Below are positions 16,627-25,634 of a stretch of DNA of 64,000 bases, piece by piece. The position numbers and the translations under genes were made by a program. The notes beneath the pieces are model-generated. The model searched no databases. It was not told the origin of the DNA and was given only the letters and a program-made list of their open reading frames with translations. The stretch spans positions 558,001 through 622,000 of the forward strand of contig NZ_QPJK01000001.1 in assembly GCF_003337555.1 (NCBI RefSeq), read 5' to 3'. The first letter of the stretch is position 1. Each line of letters starts with the position of its first letter. The stretch comes from Pseudorhodoferax soli. GTDB lineage: Bacteria; Pseudomonadota; Gammaproteobacteria; Burkholderiales; Burkholderiaceae_C.

Positions 16627-17837
16627 GCGCGCTCCTCCTTGCCGCGTGCGAGCAGCTTGCGCACCAGGCCCACCACGCCGTGCGGGAGGTACAGCGTCAC
16701 CAAAATGAACATGGCGCCCAGGAAGTACAGCCAGTACTCGGGGAACACCGTCGTGAACCAGCTCTTGGCGCCGCTCACGAGGAAGGCGCCGACGATGGGG
16801 CCGATCAGTGTGGCCCGGCCACCCACCGCGGCCCAGATCGCGATCTCGATCGAATTGGCTGGCGACATCTCGGTCGGGTTGATGATGCCGACCTGCGGCA
16901 CGTACAGCGCACCGGCCACGCCGCACATCATGGCCGACAGCGTCCAGATGGTCAGCTTGTAGCGCAGAGGGTTGTAGCCCGAGAACATCACCCGGCTCTC
17001 CGCATCGCGGATGGCCTGCAGCACGCGGCCGAACTTGCTGCCCACGAGCCAGCGCGCGAACAGGAAGAAGCCCAGCAGCACCAGGCCCGTGGTGACGAAC
17101 AGCGTCATGCGCATCTGCGGCGTGGCGATCGGGATGTCCACGATGCGCTTGAAGTCCGTGAAGCCGTTGTTGCCGCCGAAGCCCGTCTCGTTGCGGAAGA
17201 ACAGCAGCATGGCCGCGAAGGTCAGCGCCTGCGTGATGATCGAGAAATACACGCCCTTGATGCGCGAGCGGAACGCGAAGTAGCCGAACACGAAGGCCAG
17301 CAGCCCCGGCAACGCCACCACCAGGATCATCTGCAGCACGAACGAGCCGCTGAAGGTCCAGTGCCAGGGCAGTTCCTTCCAGTCCAAAAAGACCATGAAG
17401 TCGGGCAGCTCGCTCTTGTAGTTGCCCTCCAGGCCGATCTGGCGCATGAGGTACATGCCCATCATGTAGCCGCCCAGCGCGAAGAACAGCCCGTGGCCCA
17501 GCGACAGGATGCCGGTGTAGCCCCAGATCAGGTCCATCGCCAGCGCGGCGATGGCGTAGCACATGATGCGGCCGAGCACGGCCACGGTGTAGTCCGACAG
17601 GTGCAGCGCGCTGCCATCGGGCACCACGAGGTTGAGCACCGGCGCCAGCGCGCAGACCGCCAGCAGCGCCACGAAGAAGGCGGCCCAACCGGGCCGGGTC
17701 AGCAGCGGTGCGCGCCCGGGCAAGGCCACTCGCCCGGCCTGCCCCAGCGGCGGCGGGGGTGGGGGCGGCGCAGGCACCTGGGTGCCGGCCTCGGCGGCCA
17801 GCGCGCTTTCGATCGAAGACATGGGTGTACTGCTCAT
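16623..17837 (-). CDS. urtC: urea ABC transporter permease UrtC
   Basis: 404 residues. A cytoplasmic tail with a run of nine Pro (after VPA) is followed by about ten membrane segments of the LivM family (GYTGILSLGHGLFFALGGYMMG, EAA-type loop LQAIRDAESRVMFSGYNP, IWAAVGGRATLIGPIVGAFLV). The start at MSSTPMSS lies 5 bases after the urtB stop; an ATG five codons later is possible. Confidence 0.9.
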
Positions 17838-17842
17838 GGGAT

Positions 17843-19438
17843 TCAGGCCTCTGCGCTGCGGCCCTTCATCGCGAAGATGCCCTGCGGCCGCTTCTGGATG
17901 AAGACGATGATGAGGACCAGCACGGCGATCTTGGCCAGCACGGCGCCGGCCCAGCCCTCGAACAGCTTGTTCAGAATGCCGAGGCCCAGCGCGGCATAGA
18001 CCGTGCCGGCCAGCTGGCCCACGCCGCCGACCACCACGACCATGAAGGAGTCGACGATGTAGCTCTGGCCCAGGTCGGGCCCCACGTTGCCGACCTGGCT
18101 CAGCGCACAGCCGGCCAGGCCCGCGATGCCCGAGCCCAGCGCGAAGGCGTAGGTGTCGATGCGCGCGGTGTTCACGCCCATGCACGAGGCGATGGGCCGG
18201 TTCTGCGTCACGCCGCGCACGAACAGGCCCAGCCGCGTGCGCCCGATCATCCAGGCCACGGCACCCAGCACCAGCAGCGCGAACACGATGATCAGCACGC
18301 GGTTCCAGGGCAGCGCCAGGTTGGGCAGCAGCTGCACGCTGCCGCTCATCCAGGACGGGCTTTCCACGGCCACGTTCTGCGCGCCGAAGGTCGTGCGCAC
18401 CAGCTGCATGAGCACCAGGCTGATGCCCCAGGTGGCCAGCAGGGTTTCCAACGGCCGGCCGTACAGGAAGCGGATCACGCCGCGCTCCAGGATGGCACCG
18501 ACCAGCGCGGACGCCAGGAACGCCGCCGGAATGGCCGCGATCAGGTAGGCGTCGAAGGCGCCTGGCAGATATTTCTGGAACAGGCCCTGCACCACGTAGG
18601 TGGCGTAGGCGCCGATCATCATGAGTTCGCCGTGCGCCATGTTGATCACGCCCATCAGCCCGTAGGTGATGGCCAGGCCCAGGGCCACCAGCAGCAGGAT
18701 GGAACCCAGGCTCACGCCCGTGAAGGCCTGGCCCAGGCGTTCGCCCCAGATCAGGCCGGCGTCGATGCCGGCGATGGCAGCCACGATGGCCTTCTTAACG
18801 GCCGGGTCCTGCTCCTCGGCCAGGCGCTCGTTGAGCAGCAGCTTGGTGGCGGGACGCTTGTTCTCGGCCAGCGTGGTGGCGGCGGCCAGGCGCTTGGCGG
18901 GGTCCTCGCTGGACAACAGGCCACCGGCACGCGCCAGCTCCAGCTGTTCGCGGATGGCGGCGTCCTTCTCGATGGCCAGCGCCTTGTCCAGCAGCGGCAG
19001 CCGCGCCTCCGAAGGCGCCGCGGCCAGTGCGCGCGCCGCATCGGCACGCACGCTGGCGTCTTCGCTGCGCAGCTGCAGCGCGGCCAGGGCCACGTCGAGC
19101 TCGTTGCGCATCAGGTTGTTGTTGACCACGTCCTCGGCATCCGCAGGCACGGCCACCTCGGCGCCCGTCACCGGGTCGAGGCCCTTGTCGCCCTGCACGA
19201 TGAAGGCCTTGTCGGCCGTGAAGCGCACGGTGTCGTCGGACAGCGCCTGGAGGAACGCCACCGTCCTGGCGTCGCCCTTGTCCACCGCCTCGATGACGGC
19301 AGCCGTGATGGCCTCGATGCGCTCGGACGAGGTGCCCGAGGCCATGGCCAGTGCGGCTTCGTTCGTGAGCGCGTGCGCCGGCAGCGCGATGGCCAGCCAG
19401 GCCAGCGCCGCGGCCCATGCCTTTGTCCAACTTCGCAA
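17843..19438 (-). CDS. urtB: urea ABC transporter permease UrtB with N-terminal periplasmic domain
   Basis: 531 residues. A signal-like segment (AWLAIALPAHA) leads into a soluble helical domain of about 210 residues with repeat-like RADAARALAAAPSEARLPLLDKAL and ATTLAENKRPATKLLLNERL, as in authentic UrtB; then a LivH-type permease with ITYGLMGVINMAHGELMMIGAYATY and FMVVVVGGVGQLAGTVYAALGLG. The start is a TTG with an AGGGGG site just before; no nearby ATG fits. A hairpin lies between it and urtA. Confidence 0.9.
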   Translation of the reverse strand: MRSWTKAWAAALAWLAIALPAHALTNEAALAMASGTSSERIEAITAAVIEAVDKGDARTVAFLQALSDDTVRFTADKAFIVQGDKGLDPVTGAEVAVPADAEDVVNNNLMRNELDVALAALQLRSEDASVRADAARALAAAPSEARLPLLDKALAIEKDAAIREQLELARAGGLLSSEDPAKRLAAATTLAENKRPATKLLLNERLAEEQDPAVKKAIVAAIAGIDAGLIWGERLGQAFTGVSLGSILLLVALGLAITYGLMGVINMAHGELMMIGAYATYVVQGLFQKYLPGAFDAYLIAAIPAAFLASALVGAILERGVIRFLYGRPLETLLATWGISLVLMQLVRTTFGAQNVAVESPSWMSGSVQLLPNLALPWNRVLIIVFALLVLGAVAWMIGRTRLGLFVRGVTQNRPIASCMGVNTARIDTYAFALGSGIAGLAGCALSQVGNVGPDLGQSYIVDSFMVVVVGGVGQLAGTVYAALGLGILNKLFEGWAGAVLAKIAVLVLIIVFIQKRPQGIFAMKGRSAEA

Positions 19439-19469
19439 GGCAACCCCCTGGTGTTCGTTCCGATGTGAA

Positions 19470-19492
19470 AGAAGGGGCGCGCGGCCCCTTCT
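19470..19492 (-). other. intercistronic hairpin urtA-urtB
   Basis: Perfect 9-bp stem AGAAGGGGC / GCCCCTTCT, 5-base loop, in the 78 bases between urtA and urtB. On the transcript it is followed by a short T-rich stretch. Such hairpins protect the upstream message or terminate part of the transcripts, giving excess binding protein over permease. Confidence 0.55.
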
Positions 19493-19516
19493 CGTGCGTG
19501 CGTCAGGCCGGGAAGA

Positions 19517-20788
19517 TCACTTCTTCTCGGGCTCGTCCTTCTTCTTGTCGTTGCCTTCGATGAAGGGGCTCCAGGGCTGGGCCTTGACCGGGGCCTTGGT
19601 GCGCCACACCACGTTGAACTGGCCGTCCGGGCGGATCTCGCCGATCAGCACCGGCTTGTGCAGGTGGTGGTTCTTGGCGTCCATGGTCAGCGTGAAGCCG
19701 CTGGGCGCATTGAAGGTCTGGCCGGCCATGGCAGCGATGACCTTGTCGGCGTCGGTAGACTTGGCTTTCTCCACGGCCTGCTTCCACATGTGGATGCCGA
19801 CATAGGTGGCTTCCATCGGGTCGTTGGTCAGCGGCTTGGTGGACTGGCCGGGAAGCTTCTTGGCCTTGGCGTAGTCGCCCCACTGCTTGATCCAGGCGGT
19901 GTTGGTCGGGTTCTTCACGCTCATGAAGTAGTTCCACGAGGCCAGGTGGCCGGCAAGCGGCTTGGGATCGAGGCCGCGCAACTCTTCCTCGCCCACGCTG
20001 AAGGCCACCACGGGCACGTTCTTGGCGGACAGGCCGGCGTTGCCCAGCTCCTTGTAGAACGGGATGTTGGAGTCGCCGTTGATGGTGGAGACCACGGCCG
20101 TCTTGCCGCCCTGGCTGAACTTCTTGATGTCGGCCACGATGGTCTGGTAATCGCTGTGGCCGAACGGCGTGTAGGTTTCCATGATGTCGGCGTCGGCCAC
20201 ACCCTTGGACTTGAGGAACGCGCGCACGATCTTGTTGGCGGTGCGCGGGTACACGTAGTCGGTGCCCAGCAGCACCCAGCGCTTGGCCGAGCCGCCTTCC
20301 TTGCCCATTAGGTATTCCACCGCGGGGATGGCCTGCTGGTTCGGTGCCGCGCCCGTGTAGAACACGTTCTTGGAGAGTTCCTCGCCCTCGTACTGCACGG
20401 GGTAGTACAGCAGCGCGTTGTTCTCCTCGTAGACCGGCAGCACCGACTTGCGGCACACCGAGGTCCAGCAGCCGAAGGTCACGGCCACCTTGTCCTGGCC
20501 GATGAGCTGCTTGGCCTTCTCGGCGGCCAGGGGCCAGTTGGATGCCGTGTCGATCACCACCGGCTCGAGCTTCTTGCCCATCACGCCGCCCTTGGCGTTG
20601 ATGTCCTCGATGGTCATCAGCGCCATGTCCTTGAGCGCGGTCTCGGAAATCGCCATGGTGCCGGACAGGGCGTGCAGCACGCCGACCTTGATGGTGTCCT
20701 GGGCGTGGGCGGGAACGGCGGCGAGGCCGGCCAGGGCGATGGCCGCGCTGGCCAGGGCGGTGGCCTTGAGGGTGAAGCTGCGTTGCAT
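19517..20788 (-). CDS. urtA: urea ABC transporter substrate-binding protein UrtA
   Basis: 423 residues. Signal peptide cleaved after AVPAHA (about residue 29). The mature protein is a type I periplasmic binding protein with the UrtA hallmarks IKVGVLHALSGTMAISETALKDM, VTFGCWTSVCRKSVLPVYEENN, LLYYPVQYEGEE and YTGAAPNQQAIPAV. It captures urea in the periplasm and delivers it to UrtBC. First gene of urtABCDE; the promoter region holds a TACGCC-AGGT-GGCGTA palindrome about 103 bases upstream. Confidence 0.93.
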   Translation of the reverse strand: MQRSFTLKATALASAAIALAGLAAVPAHAQDTIKVGVLHALSGTMAISETALKDMALMTIEDINAKGGVMGKKLEPVVIDTASNWPLAAEKAKQLIGQDKVAVTFGCWTSVCRKSVLPVYEENNALLYYPVQYEGEELSKNVFYTGAAPNQQAIPAVEYLMGKEGGSAKRWVLLGTDYVYPRTANKIVRAFLKSKGVADADIMETYTPFGHSDYQTIVADIKKFSQGGKTAVVSTINGDSNIPFYKELGNAGLSAKNVPVVAFSVGEEELRGLDPKPLAGHLASWNYFMSVKNPTNTAWIKQWGDYAKAKKLPGQSTKPLTNDPMEATYVGIHMWKQAVEKAKSTDADKVIAAMAGQTFNAPSGFTLTMDAKNHHLHKPVLIGEIRPDGQFNVVWRTKAPVKAQPWSPFIEGNDKKKDEPEKK

Positions 20789-20827
20789 TCGGAGTGCTCC
20801 CGTGGATGGTTGGTTCGGTCCGGTCCT

Positions 20828-20846
20828 ACAAGGCTGTGAGCCTTGT
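20828..20846 (-). other. stem-loop in the urtA leader
   Basis: Perfect 8-bp stem ACAAGGCT / AGCCTTGT with a 3-base loop, 40-58 bases before the urtA ATG and downstream of the proposed start of transcription. Could be an RNA stabiliser or a protein site; nothing identifies which. Confidence 0.4.
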
Positions 20847-20861
20847 CTGACCTTGGACGCG

Positions 20862-20867
20862 ATCCTA
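20862..20867 (-). promoter_or_regulatory. proposed -10 of the urtA promoter (TAGGAT)
   Basis: The hexamer TAGGAT on the minus strand starts 23 bases after the TACGCC-AGGT-GGCGTA palindrome. There is no good -35, as expected for an activator-dependent promoter. The same 23-base spacing recurs at the three other promoters with this palindrome. Confidence 0.45.
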
Positions 20868-20890
20868 GGGAGAACCCCGCAAAGGGTCTG

Positions 20891-20906
20891 TACGCCAGGT
20901 GGCGTA
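20891..20906. promoter_or_regulatory. palindrome TACGCC-AGGT-GGCGTA upstream of urtA
   Basis: Perfect 6+4+6 palindrome, centred about 43 bases before the proposed urtA start of transcription. It shares the frame TACGYC-N4-GRCGTA with sites upstream of fmdB (23236-23251) and between amiE and the amide transporter (30208-30223). Proposed activator site; the binding protein is not known. Confidence 0.6.
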
Positions 20907-20937
20907 TGCGGTGGCGGCGACGTGGCGCGCCGTTGGA

Positions 20938-21897
20938 TCAGCGCAGCGCGGGCCGGCGCAGGGCTGCCAGCCAGCGTGCCAGTGCCGCATGGCCGCCGAC
21001 CAGCGCAATGCCGGCCAGCACCAGGCCACCACCGGCGACGAAACGCGGCTCCAGCGCCTCGCCGAGCAGCCACACCCCGAGCAGCACGCCCAACAGCGGC
21101 GTGAGGAACGAGAACACGCCCAGCTGCGAGGCCAGGTAGCGCCGCAGCAGCCAGCACCAGGTCAGGAAGCTCGCGAACGAAACCACCACGCCCTGGAAGG
21201 CCAGGTGCGCCCACACCGCGGGCGACGGGACAAAGTGCCAATCCCCCAGCAGCCATGCAGCCGGCAGCAGCAGGACGAACGCCCCCAGCAGCTGGTAGAG
21301 CAGCGTCTCGGTGGCCGGCGCAGCGGACAGCGACGAGCAGCGGATCGCCACCGTGGTGGCGCCCCACGCCGCGCCGGCCGCCAGCGCCAGCAGGTCGCCG
21401 AGCCAGGCCTGTGGATCGGTGGTCGAGGCGCCAGCCGGTCCCCCGAGGAAAGCGAAGGCGATGCCGCAGAACGCGAGTGCGATGCCCAGCCATTGCAGCG
21501 CGCCCAGCCGCTCGGCCGGCAGCCGCCACTGCAGACCCAGCGCCGCGAAGATCGGCGAGGTGTAGAGGAACACGACCACATGGGAGGCCTGGGTCAGGCC
21601 CAGCGCCGTGCTCACCAGCAGGTATTCGAGGCCGAACAGCGCCCCCACCACCGCGCCTGCGCCAAAGCGCGCCCGCTGCGGCACCTCGCCACGCCGGGCC
21701 ATCAGCGCGGCCAGCAGCGCCAGCGCGACGCCCGAGCGCAGGGCCACCATGAGCATGGGGCTGGCCTGCTCGGCCACGGCCTTGAGCGAGATCTGCTGCA
21801 GGCTCCAGAGCAGGCACAGCAGCGCCATGACGCCGGTGGCGCGCGCATCGAGGGCGCCGTGTTGCAGGGCCGGCGAAAGGGCATGGGAGGAACGCAT
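20938..21897 (-). CDS. EamA/DMT-family membrane transporter
   Basis: 319 residues with ten predicted membrane segments arranged as two EamA repeats (first ending near the LGGPAGAS loop, second beginning WLGDLLALAAGAAWGATTV). Start at MRSSHALS; the frame upstream is less likely. These carriers export amino acids or metabolites; the substrate is unknown. It is divergent from a LysR gene across 74 bases, so it is probably the LysR target. Confidence 0.85.
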   Translation of the reverse strand: MRSSHALSPALQHGALDARATGVMALLCLLWSLQQISLKAVAEQASPMLMVALRSGVALALLAALMARRGEVPQRARFGAGAVVGALFGLEYLLVSTALGLTQASHVVVFLYTSPIFAALGLQWRLPAERLGALQWLGIALAFCGIAFAFLGGPAGASTTDPQAWLGDLLALAAGAAWGATTVAIRCSSLSAAPATETLLYQLLGAFVLLLPAAWLLGDWHFVPSPAVWAHLAFQGVVVSFASFLTWCWLLRRYLASQLGVFSFLTPLLGVLLGVWLLGEALEPRFVAGGGLVLAGIALVGGHAALARWLAALRRPALR

Positions 21898-21939
21898 GGC
21901 CGCACTGTGCGCGCCGCCCAGCGTTCTGGAAAGCGGATA

Positions 21940-21969
21940 ATTCGACACCCTGCCATGCGTAAATCGAAT
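21940..21969. promoter_or_regulatory. inverted repeat in the LysR/EamA divergent promoter
   Basis: ATTCGA (21940-21945) and TCGAAT (21964-21969) form an inverted repeat spanning the 74-base spacer, a usual layout for a LysR-type operator. Inferred from position only. Confidence 0.35.
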
Positions 21970-21971
21970 CC

Positions 21972-22838
21972 ATGAACGACCTGCAGATCGACTGGCTCAG
22001 GAGCTTCGTCGCCTGCGTCGATGCGGGTTCGCTCTCCAGCGCCGCCCTCGCCGTGCACCGCTCGCAGTCGGCCGTCAGCATGCAGCTCAAGAAGCTCGAG
22101 GCAGCCGTCGGGAGGCCGCTGCTGGCGCGCGGGCCGCGCCACCTGCAGCTCACACCCGACGGCCAGCAGTTGCTGGGCTACGCGCGCCGCATGCTCGACC
22201 TGCAGGCCGAGGCCCAGGCCACGCTGCAGGGCGAGACCGTCTCGGGCCAGGTGCGCCTGGGCGTGCCCGACGACTACGCCAGCAAGTACCTCACGCCGGT
22301 GCTCAAGCGCTTCGGCCCGCGCCACGGTGGGGTGGAGATCCAGCTCGACTGCGAGCAATCCACCTCCCTGATCCCGCGCGTGGCCAGCGGCGACCTCGAC
22401 CTGGCCCTGGTCTCGCGCGACCACGCGCGCCGCGGCATGCTGCTGTTCCACGAGCCCATGGTGTGGGTCGGCTCGCCGCAGTTCGAGGTCTGGCGGCGCA
22501 CGCCCCTGCCGATCGCGGTGTACGAGGCCGCCAGCCTGGGGCGGCGCAGCGCGCTGCAGGCGCTGGCGCAGCAGGGCCGGCCGTACAAGGTGGTCTACAA
22601 CAGTTCCAGCCTCGCGGGCCAGATCGCCGCAGTGGAAAGCGGGCTGGCCGTGGCGGCGCTGACCCAATGCAGCGCGCCGGAGCACCTGCAGGTGCTGGGC
22701 CTCGAACACGGCCTGGGGCCCATGGAGCCGATGCAGGTGGCCGTCTACCGCAGCAAGGCCTCGCAGGGTTCGCAGGCGGTGGACAGCCTGTACCGCATGC
22801 TGGTGCAGACGCTGCGCTCGCCGCAGCTCAGTGGCTGA
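21972..22838 (+). CDS. LysR-family transcriptional regulator
   Basis: 288 residues. N-terminal winged helix-turn-helix (FVACVDAGSLSSAALAVHRSQSAVSMQLKKLEAAVGRPLL) and a C-terminal LysR effector domain (QVRLGVPDDYAS, GDLDLALVSRD, VESGLAVAALTQ). Divergent from the EamA transporter gene, which it likely controls. Its 3' end overlaps the convergent fmdB gene by 11 bases. Confidence 0.9.
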   Translation: MNDLQIDWLRSFVACVDAGSLSSAALAVHRSQSAVSMQLKKLEAAVGRPLLARGPRHLQLTPDGQQLLGYARRMLDLQAEAQATLQGETVSGQVRLGVPDDYASKYLTPVLKRFGPRHGGVEIQLDCEQSTSLIPRVASGDLDLALVSRDHARRGMLLFHEPMVWVGSPQFEVWRRTPLPIAVYEAASLGRRSALQALAQQGRPYKVVYNSSSLAGQIAAVESGLAVAALTQCSAPEHLQVLGLEHGLGPMEPMQVAVYRSKASQGSQAVDSLYRMLVQTLRSPQLSG

Positions 22839-23172
22839 TCATCCAGGGCCGCTTGGACGGGAACACCTTGGCGCCGCTGGGCGCCGTGACCGTGGCCGAA
22901 CGCTTGCCGCTGGTGCTGCAGCAGCCGCAGCCGGCCGGGTGCCGCATGCGCTGGTAGTCGCGCGAGTTCTTGGGCTCGTGCCGCGCGCGCTCGTTCACGC
23001 CGATGGCGGCGCGCGTGCCACCGTCCATGAGCGCCAGGCGCGGCGCGCTCACGAAGACGCGGGGCGAGGCCGTGTTGCAGTCCGGGCAGGCGGCAGGCTC
23101 GTTGCGCTGGGCCAGCGTGCGAAACGCGTCGAAGCCGCCGCAGCCGGGGCAGTCGTAGTCGTAGGTGGGCAT
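22828..23172 (-). CDS. fmdB: FmdB-family zinc-ribbon protein
   Basis: 114 residues. The first 35 form the FmdB zinc ribbon (MPTYDYDCPGCGGFD ... CPDC; Cys 8, 11, 29 and 32). The rest is low-complexity with a late Cys cluster (AGCGCCSTSGK). FmdB was named from the formamidase locus of Methylophilus as a presumed regulator; function is unproven. The nearby formamidase gene on the same strand supports the name. A TACGTC-GAAT-GACGTA palindrome lies 64 bases upstream, so it may have its own promoter. Confidence 0.8.
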   Translation of the reverse strand: MPTYDYDCPGCGGFDAFRTLAQRNEPAACPDCNTASPRVFVSAPRLALMDGGTRAAIGVNERARHEPKNSRDYQRMRHPAGCGCCSTSGKRSATVTAPSGAKVFPSKRPWMISH

Positions 23173-23235
23173 CGGCAAGGTCCGGTCGGTTGGAAAGTTC
23201 AAACCCATTCTGCGCACGGAGGCCGTGCCGGGCAC

Positions 23236-23251
23236 TACGTCGAATGACGTA
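23236..23251. promoter_or_regulatory. palindrome TACGTC-GAAT-GACGTA upstream of fmdB
   Basis: Perfect palindrome; symmetry extends three bases further on each side (CAC...GTG). Read towards fmdB it is TACGTCATTCGACGTAGTGC, which matches the site read towards amiE at 19 of 20 bases. A CAGAAT -10-like hexamer follows after exactly 23 bases. Proposed activator site. Confidence 0.7.
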
Positions 23252-23257
23252 GTGGCT

Positions 23258-23581
23258 TCAGCCCTGCCAGACGCCGAAGCCCTGCGCACGCAGGCGGATG
23301 CCAAGCTCCACCTCCATCTCGCGCGCAGCCTCGTAGGGCATGGGGTTGTAGCGTTCGTACAGCGCCGGCAGCAGGCGCTCGCCGTACAGCATCACGAAGC
23401 GGTTGGCCTGGATGCCGGCCTTGTGCTTGTCGAAGCGGATGTCGGGATCCACACCGGTCATGCCGACGTAGACGAAGGGCCTGCAGAGCTGGTAACCGGG
23501 ATTGGCGCGCCGAAAGCGCGCGCTGTTCCAGACCTGGTCGGCCAGCTCGACGACGTAGACATGGTGGTGCGGCCGCGGCAT
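23258..23581 (-). CDS. GIY-YIG-like small protein
   Basis: 107 residues. The layout VYVVELAD ... FVYVGMTGVDPDIRFDKHKAG ... resembles the GIY-YIG nuclease core (paired hydrophobic strand ending in YVG, then RF and H), with a helical tail NPMPYEAAREMEVELGIRLRAQG. The catalytic Glu/Arg set is not obvious, so nuclease activity is uncertain. It lies between formamidase and fmdB on the same strand, 38 bases after fmdA. Confidence 0.5.
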   Translation of the reverse strand: MPRPHHHVYVVELADQVWNSARFRRANPGYQLCRPFVYVGMTGVDPDIRFDKHKAGIQANRFVMLYGERLLPALYERYNPMPYEAAREMEVELGIRLRAQGFGVWQG

Positions 23582-23619
23582 GACGGGATCATGCCGCGGC
23601 TCCGCGAGCTCAGCTCAGC

Positions 23620-24849
23620 TCAGATCAGGTCGGGCGACAGCGGCATCTGCACCGACCCGTCGATGAACTTCGTCGGCCCGGCAGCGCTCGGGTTGATGTC
23701 GAAGTCGAAGATCTGCGTCGGCAGCCACAGCGTGGCGCAGGCGTTCGGCACGTCCACCACGCCGCTGATGTGGCCCTGCACGGGCGCCGTGCCCAGGATG
23801 GAATAGGCCTGCGCGCCCGAGTAGCCGAACTTCTTCAAGTACTCGATGGCGTTCAGGCAGGCCTGGCGGTAGGCCACGTTCACGTCCAGGTAGTACTGCT
23901 TGCCGCTCTCGTCGACGCTGATGCCCTCGAAGATCACGTAGTCGTTGTAGGTCGGCACGATGGGGCTGGGCTTGAAGATCGGGTTCTTGATGCCGTACAT
24001 GGCCATCCCGCCCTTGATGATGCTGACCTTCATGTGCACCCAGCCGGCCATCTCGATGGCGCCGCAGAAGGTGATCTCACCGTCGCCCTGGCTGAAGTGC
24101 AGGTCACCCACCGACAGGCCCGCGCCGTCCACATACACCGGGAAAAAGATCTTGGAGCCGCGCGACAAATCCTTGATGTCGCAATTGCCGCCATGCTCGC
24201 GCGGCGGCACCGTGCGCGCGCCGGTGGCTGCCGCCTTGGCAGCGGCGTCACCCTTCAGCTTGCCCATGTGGGCGGTGCCCGCGAAGGGCGGGTTCGCCAG
24301 GCCGCTGGTGGCCGGGTCGGAATCGATCAGCGCCTGCTCGCGTGTGTTCCAGGTTTCCAGCATGGCCGGGTCGGGCAGGCAGCCGATCAGGCCCGGGTGG
24401 ATCAGGCCGGCGTACTTCACGCCGGGGATGTGGCGCGAGGTCGTGAACATGCCGTGGAAGTCCCAGATCGACTTCTGCGCCTGCGGGAAGTGCTCGGTCA
24501 GGAAACCGCCGCCGTTCTTCTTGCTGAAGAAGCCGTTGAAGCCCCACAGGCTGTCCTGCTTGGCGCCGATGTCCAGCAGCTCCACCACCAGCAGGTCGCC
24601 GGGCTTGGCGCCCTTCACGCCGACCGGGCCGGAGAGGTAGTGCACGGTGGTCAGGTCGATGTCGCGCACGTCGTCGGCGCTGTCGTCGTTCTTGATGAAG
24701 CCGCCGGTCCAGTCGTAGGTCTCCAGCACGAAGTCGTCGCCGGGGTTGACCCAGCAGGCCATCGGGATGTCGGGGTGCCAGCGGTTGTGCACGTTCTCGT
24801 TGCTGGGGGCCGGCTGGTTCAGGTCGACCTTGATCAGGGTTTCAGGCAT
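23620..24849 (-). CDS. fmdA: formamidase FmdA
   Basis: 409 residues, full length for the acetamidase/formamidase family. Typical motifs: RWHPDIPMACWVNPGDDFVLETYDWTGG at the start, VHYLSGPVGVKGAKPGD, GLIHPGLIGCLP, REHGGNCDIKDLSRGSKIFFPVYVDGAGLSVGDLHFSQGDGE and CGAIEMAG. It hydrolyses formamide to formate and ammonia. It follows the second urt-like transporter by 21 bases, so uptake and hydrolysis are in one transcript. Confidence 0.93.
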   Translation of the reverse strand: MPETLIKVDLNQPAPSNENVHNRWHPDIPMACWVNPGDDFVLETYDWTGGFIKNDDSADDVRDIDLTTVHYLSGPVGVKGAKPGDLLVVELLDIGAKQDSLWGFNGFFSKKNGGGFLTEHFPQAQKSIWDFHGMFTTSRHIPGVKYAGLIHPGLIGCLPDPAMLETWNTREQALIDSDPATSGLANPPFAGTAHMGKLKGDAAAKAAATGARTVPPREHGGNCDIKDLSRGSKIFFPVYVDGAGLSVGDLHFSQGDGEITFCGAIEMAGWVHMKVSIIKGGMAMYGIKNPIFKPSPIVPTYNDYVIFEGISVDESGKQYYLDVNVAYRQACLNAIEYLKKFGYSGAQAYSILGTAPVQGHISGVVDVPNACATLWLPTQIFDFDINPSAAGPTKFIDGSVQMPLSPDLI

Positions 24850-24870
24850 TCACTTCTCCTTTGTTGAAGT

Positions 24871-25572
24871 TCAGACGGACAGGTATTTCTTGATGTGCGC
24901 GATGTCGGTCTTGTCGCGCGCGGTCTCGTGCACCAGGCGGCCGCCTTCGATCACGAACAAGCGGTCGGCCACATCCATGGCGAACGACAGCACCTGCTCG
25001 GACACCACGATGGCGATGCCCTTCATGCGGCGGATCTCGTTCAGCGCCTTGGCGATGTCCTTGATGATGGAAGGCTGGATGCCCTCGGTCGGCTCGTCGA
25101 GCAGCAGCACCTTGGGGTTGGTGACCAGCGCACGCGCGATCGCCAGCTGCTGCTGCTGGCCGCCGGACAGGTTGCCGCCCTTGCGCTTCTTCATCTCGAA
25201 CAGCACCGGGAACAGCGCGTAGATCTCGTCCGGCACGCGCAGGCTGGGGGCGCTCTGAAGGCCGGTCTGGATGTTTTCTTCCACCGTCAGCGTGGGAAAG
25301 ATCATGCGGCCCTGCGGCACGTAGGCGATGCCCTTGGCCACGCGGCGAAAGCTCTCGTCCTTGGACACATCCTGCCCCGCCACCTGGATATGGCCGCTCT
25401 TGAGCGGCAGGATGCCCATCAGGCTCTTGAACAGCGTGGTCTTGCCCATGCCGTTGCGGCCCATGATGGCCACGGTCTCGTTGGCGTGGGCCTGGAACGA
25501 GATGCCGTGCAGCGCCTCGCTCTGGCCGTAGGCGGTGTGGATGTCGTCGACGTTCAGGAGGATGTTGCTCAT
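24871..25572 (-). CDS. UrtE-like ABC ATPase of the amide transporter
   Basis: 233 residues. LivF-type: Walker A GRNGMGKTT, signature LSGGQQQQLAIARAL, Walker B VLLLDEPTEGIQP. Closely related to UrtE of the first operon but clearly distinct. Its start is separated from the previous ATPase gene by a 336-base spacer full of inverted repeats. Gene order and the following formamidase point to formamide or short amides as substrate. Confidence 0.9.
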   Translation of the reverse strand: MSNILLNVDDIHTAYGQSEALHGISFQAHANETVAIMGRNGMGKTTLFKSLMGILPLKSGHIQVAGQDVSKDESFRRVAKGIAYVPQGRMIFPTLTVEENIQTGLQSAPSLRVPDEIYALFPVLFEMKKRKGGNLSGGQQQQLAIARALVTNPKVLLLDEPTEGIQPSIIKDIAKALNEIRRMKGIAIVVSEQVLSFAMDVADRLFVIEGGRLVHETARDKTDIAHIKKYLSV

Positions 25573-25634
25573 GTCAGGTCTCCACGGCGTTGCACGCCAT
25601 TCGCACGGTGATACAGGGGACAACACGGGCGGGA

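Noticed and set aside
20789-20937. ykkC-type guanidine riboswitch upstream of urtA
   Set aside because: The conserved ykkC core is absent; only a simple 8-bp stem-loop is present.
23205-23235. sigma-54 promoter before fmdB (CGGCACGG...GTGCGC)
   Set aside because: The GG and GC elements are separated by 12 rather than 10 bases; the activator/-10 layout fits better.
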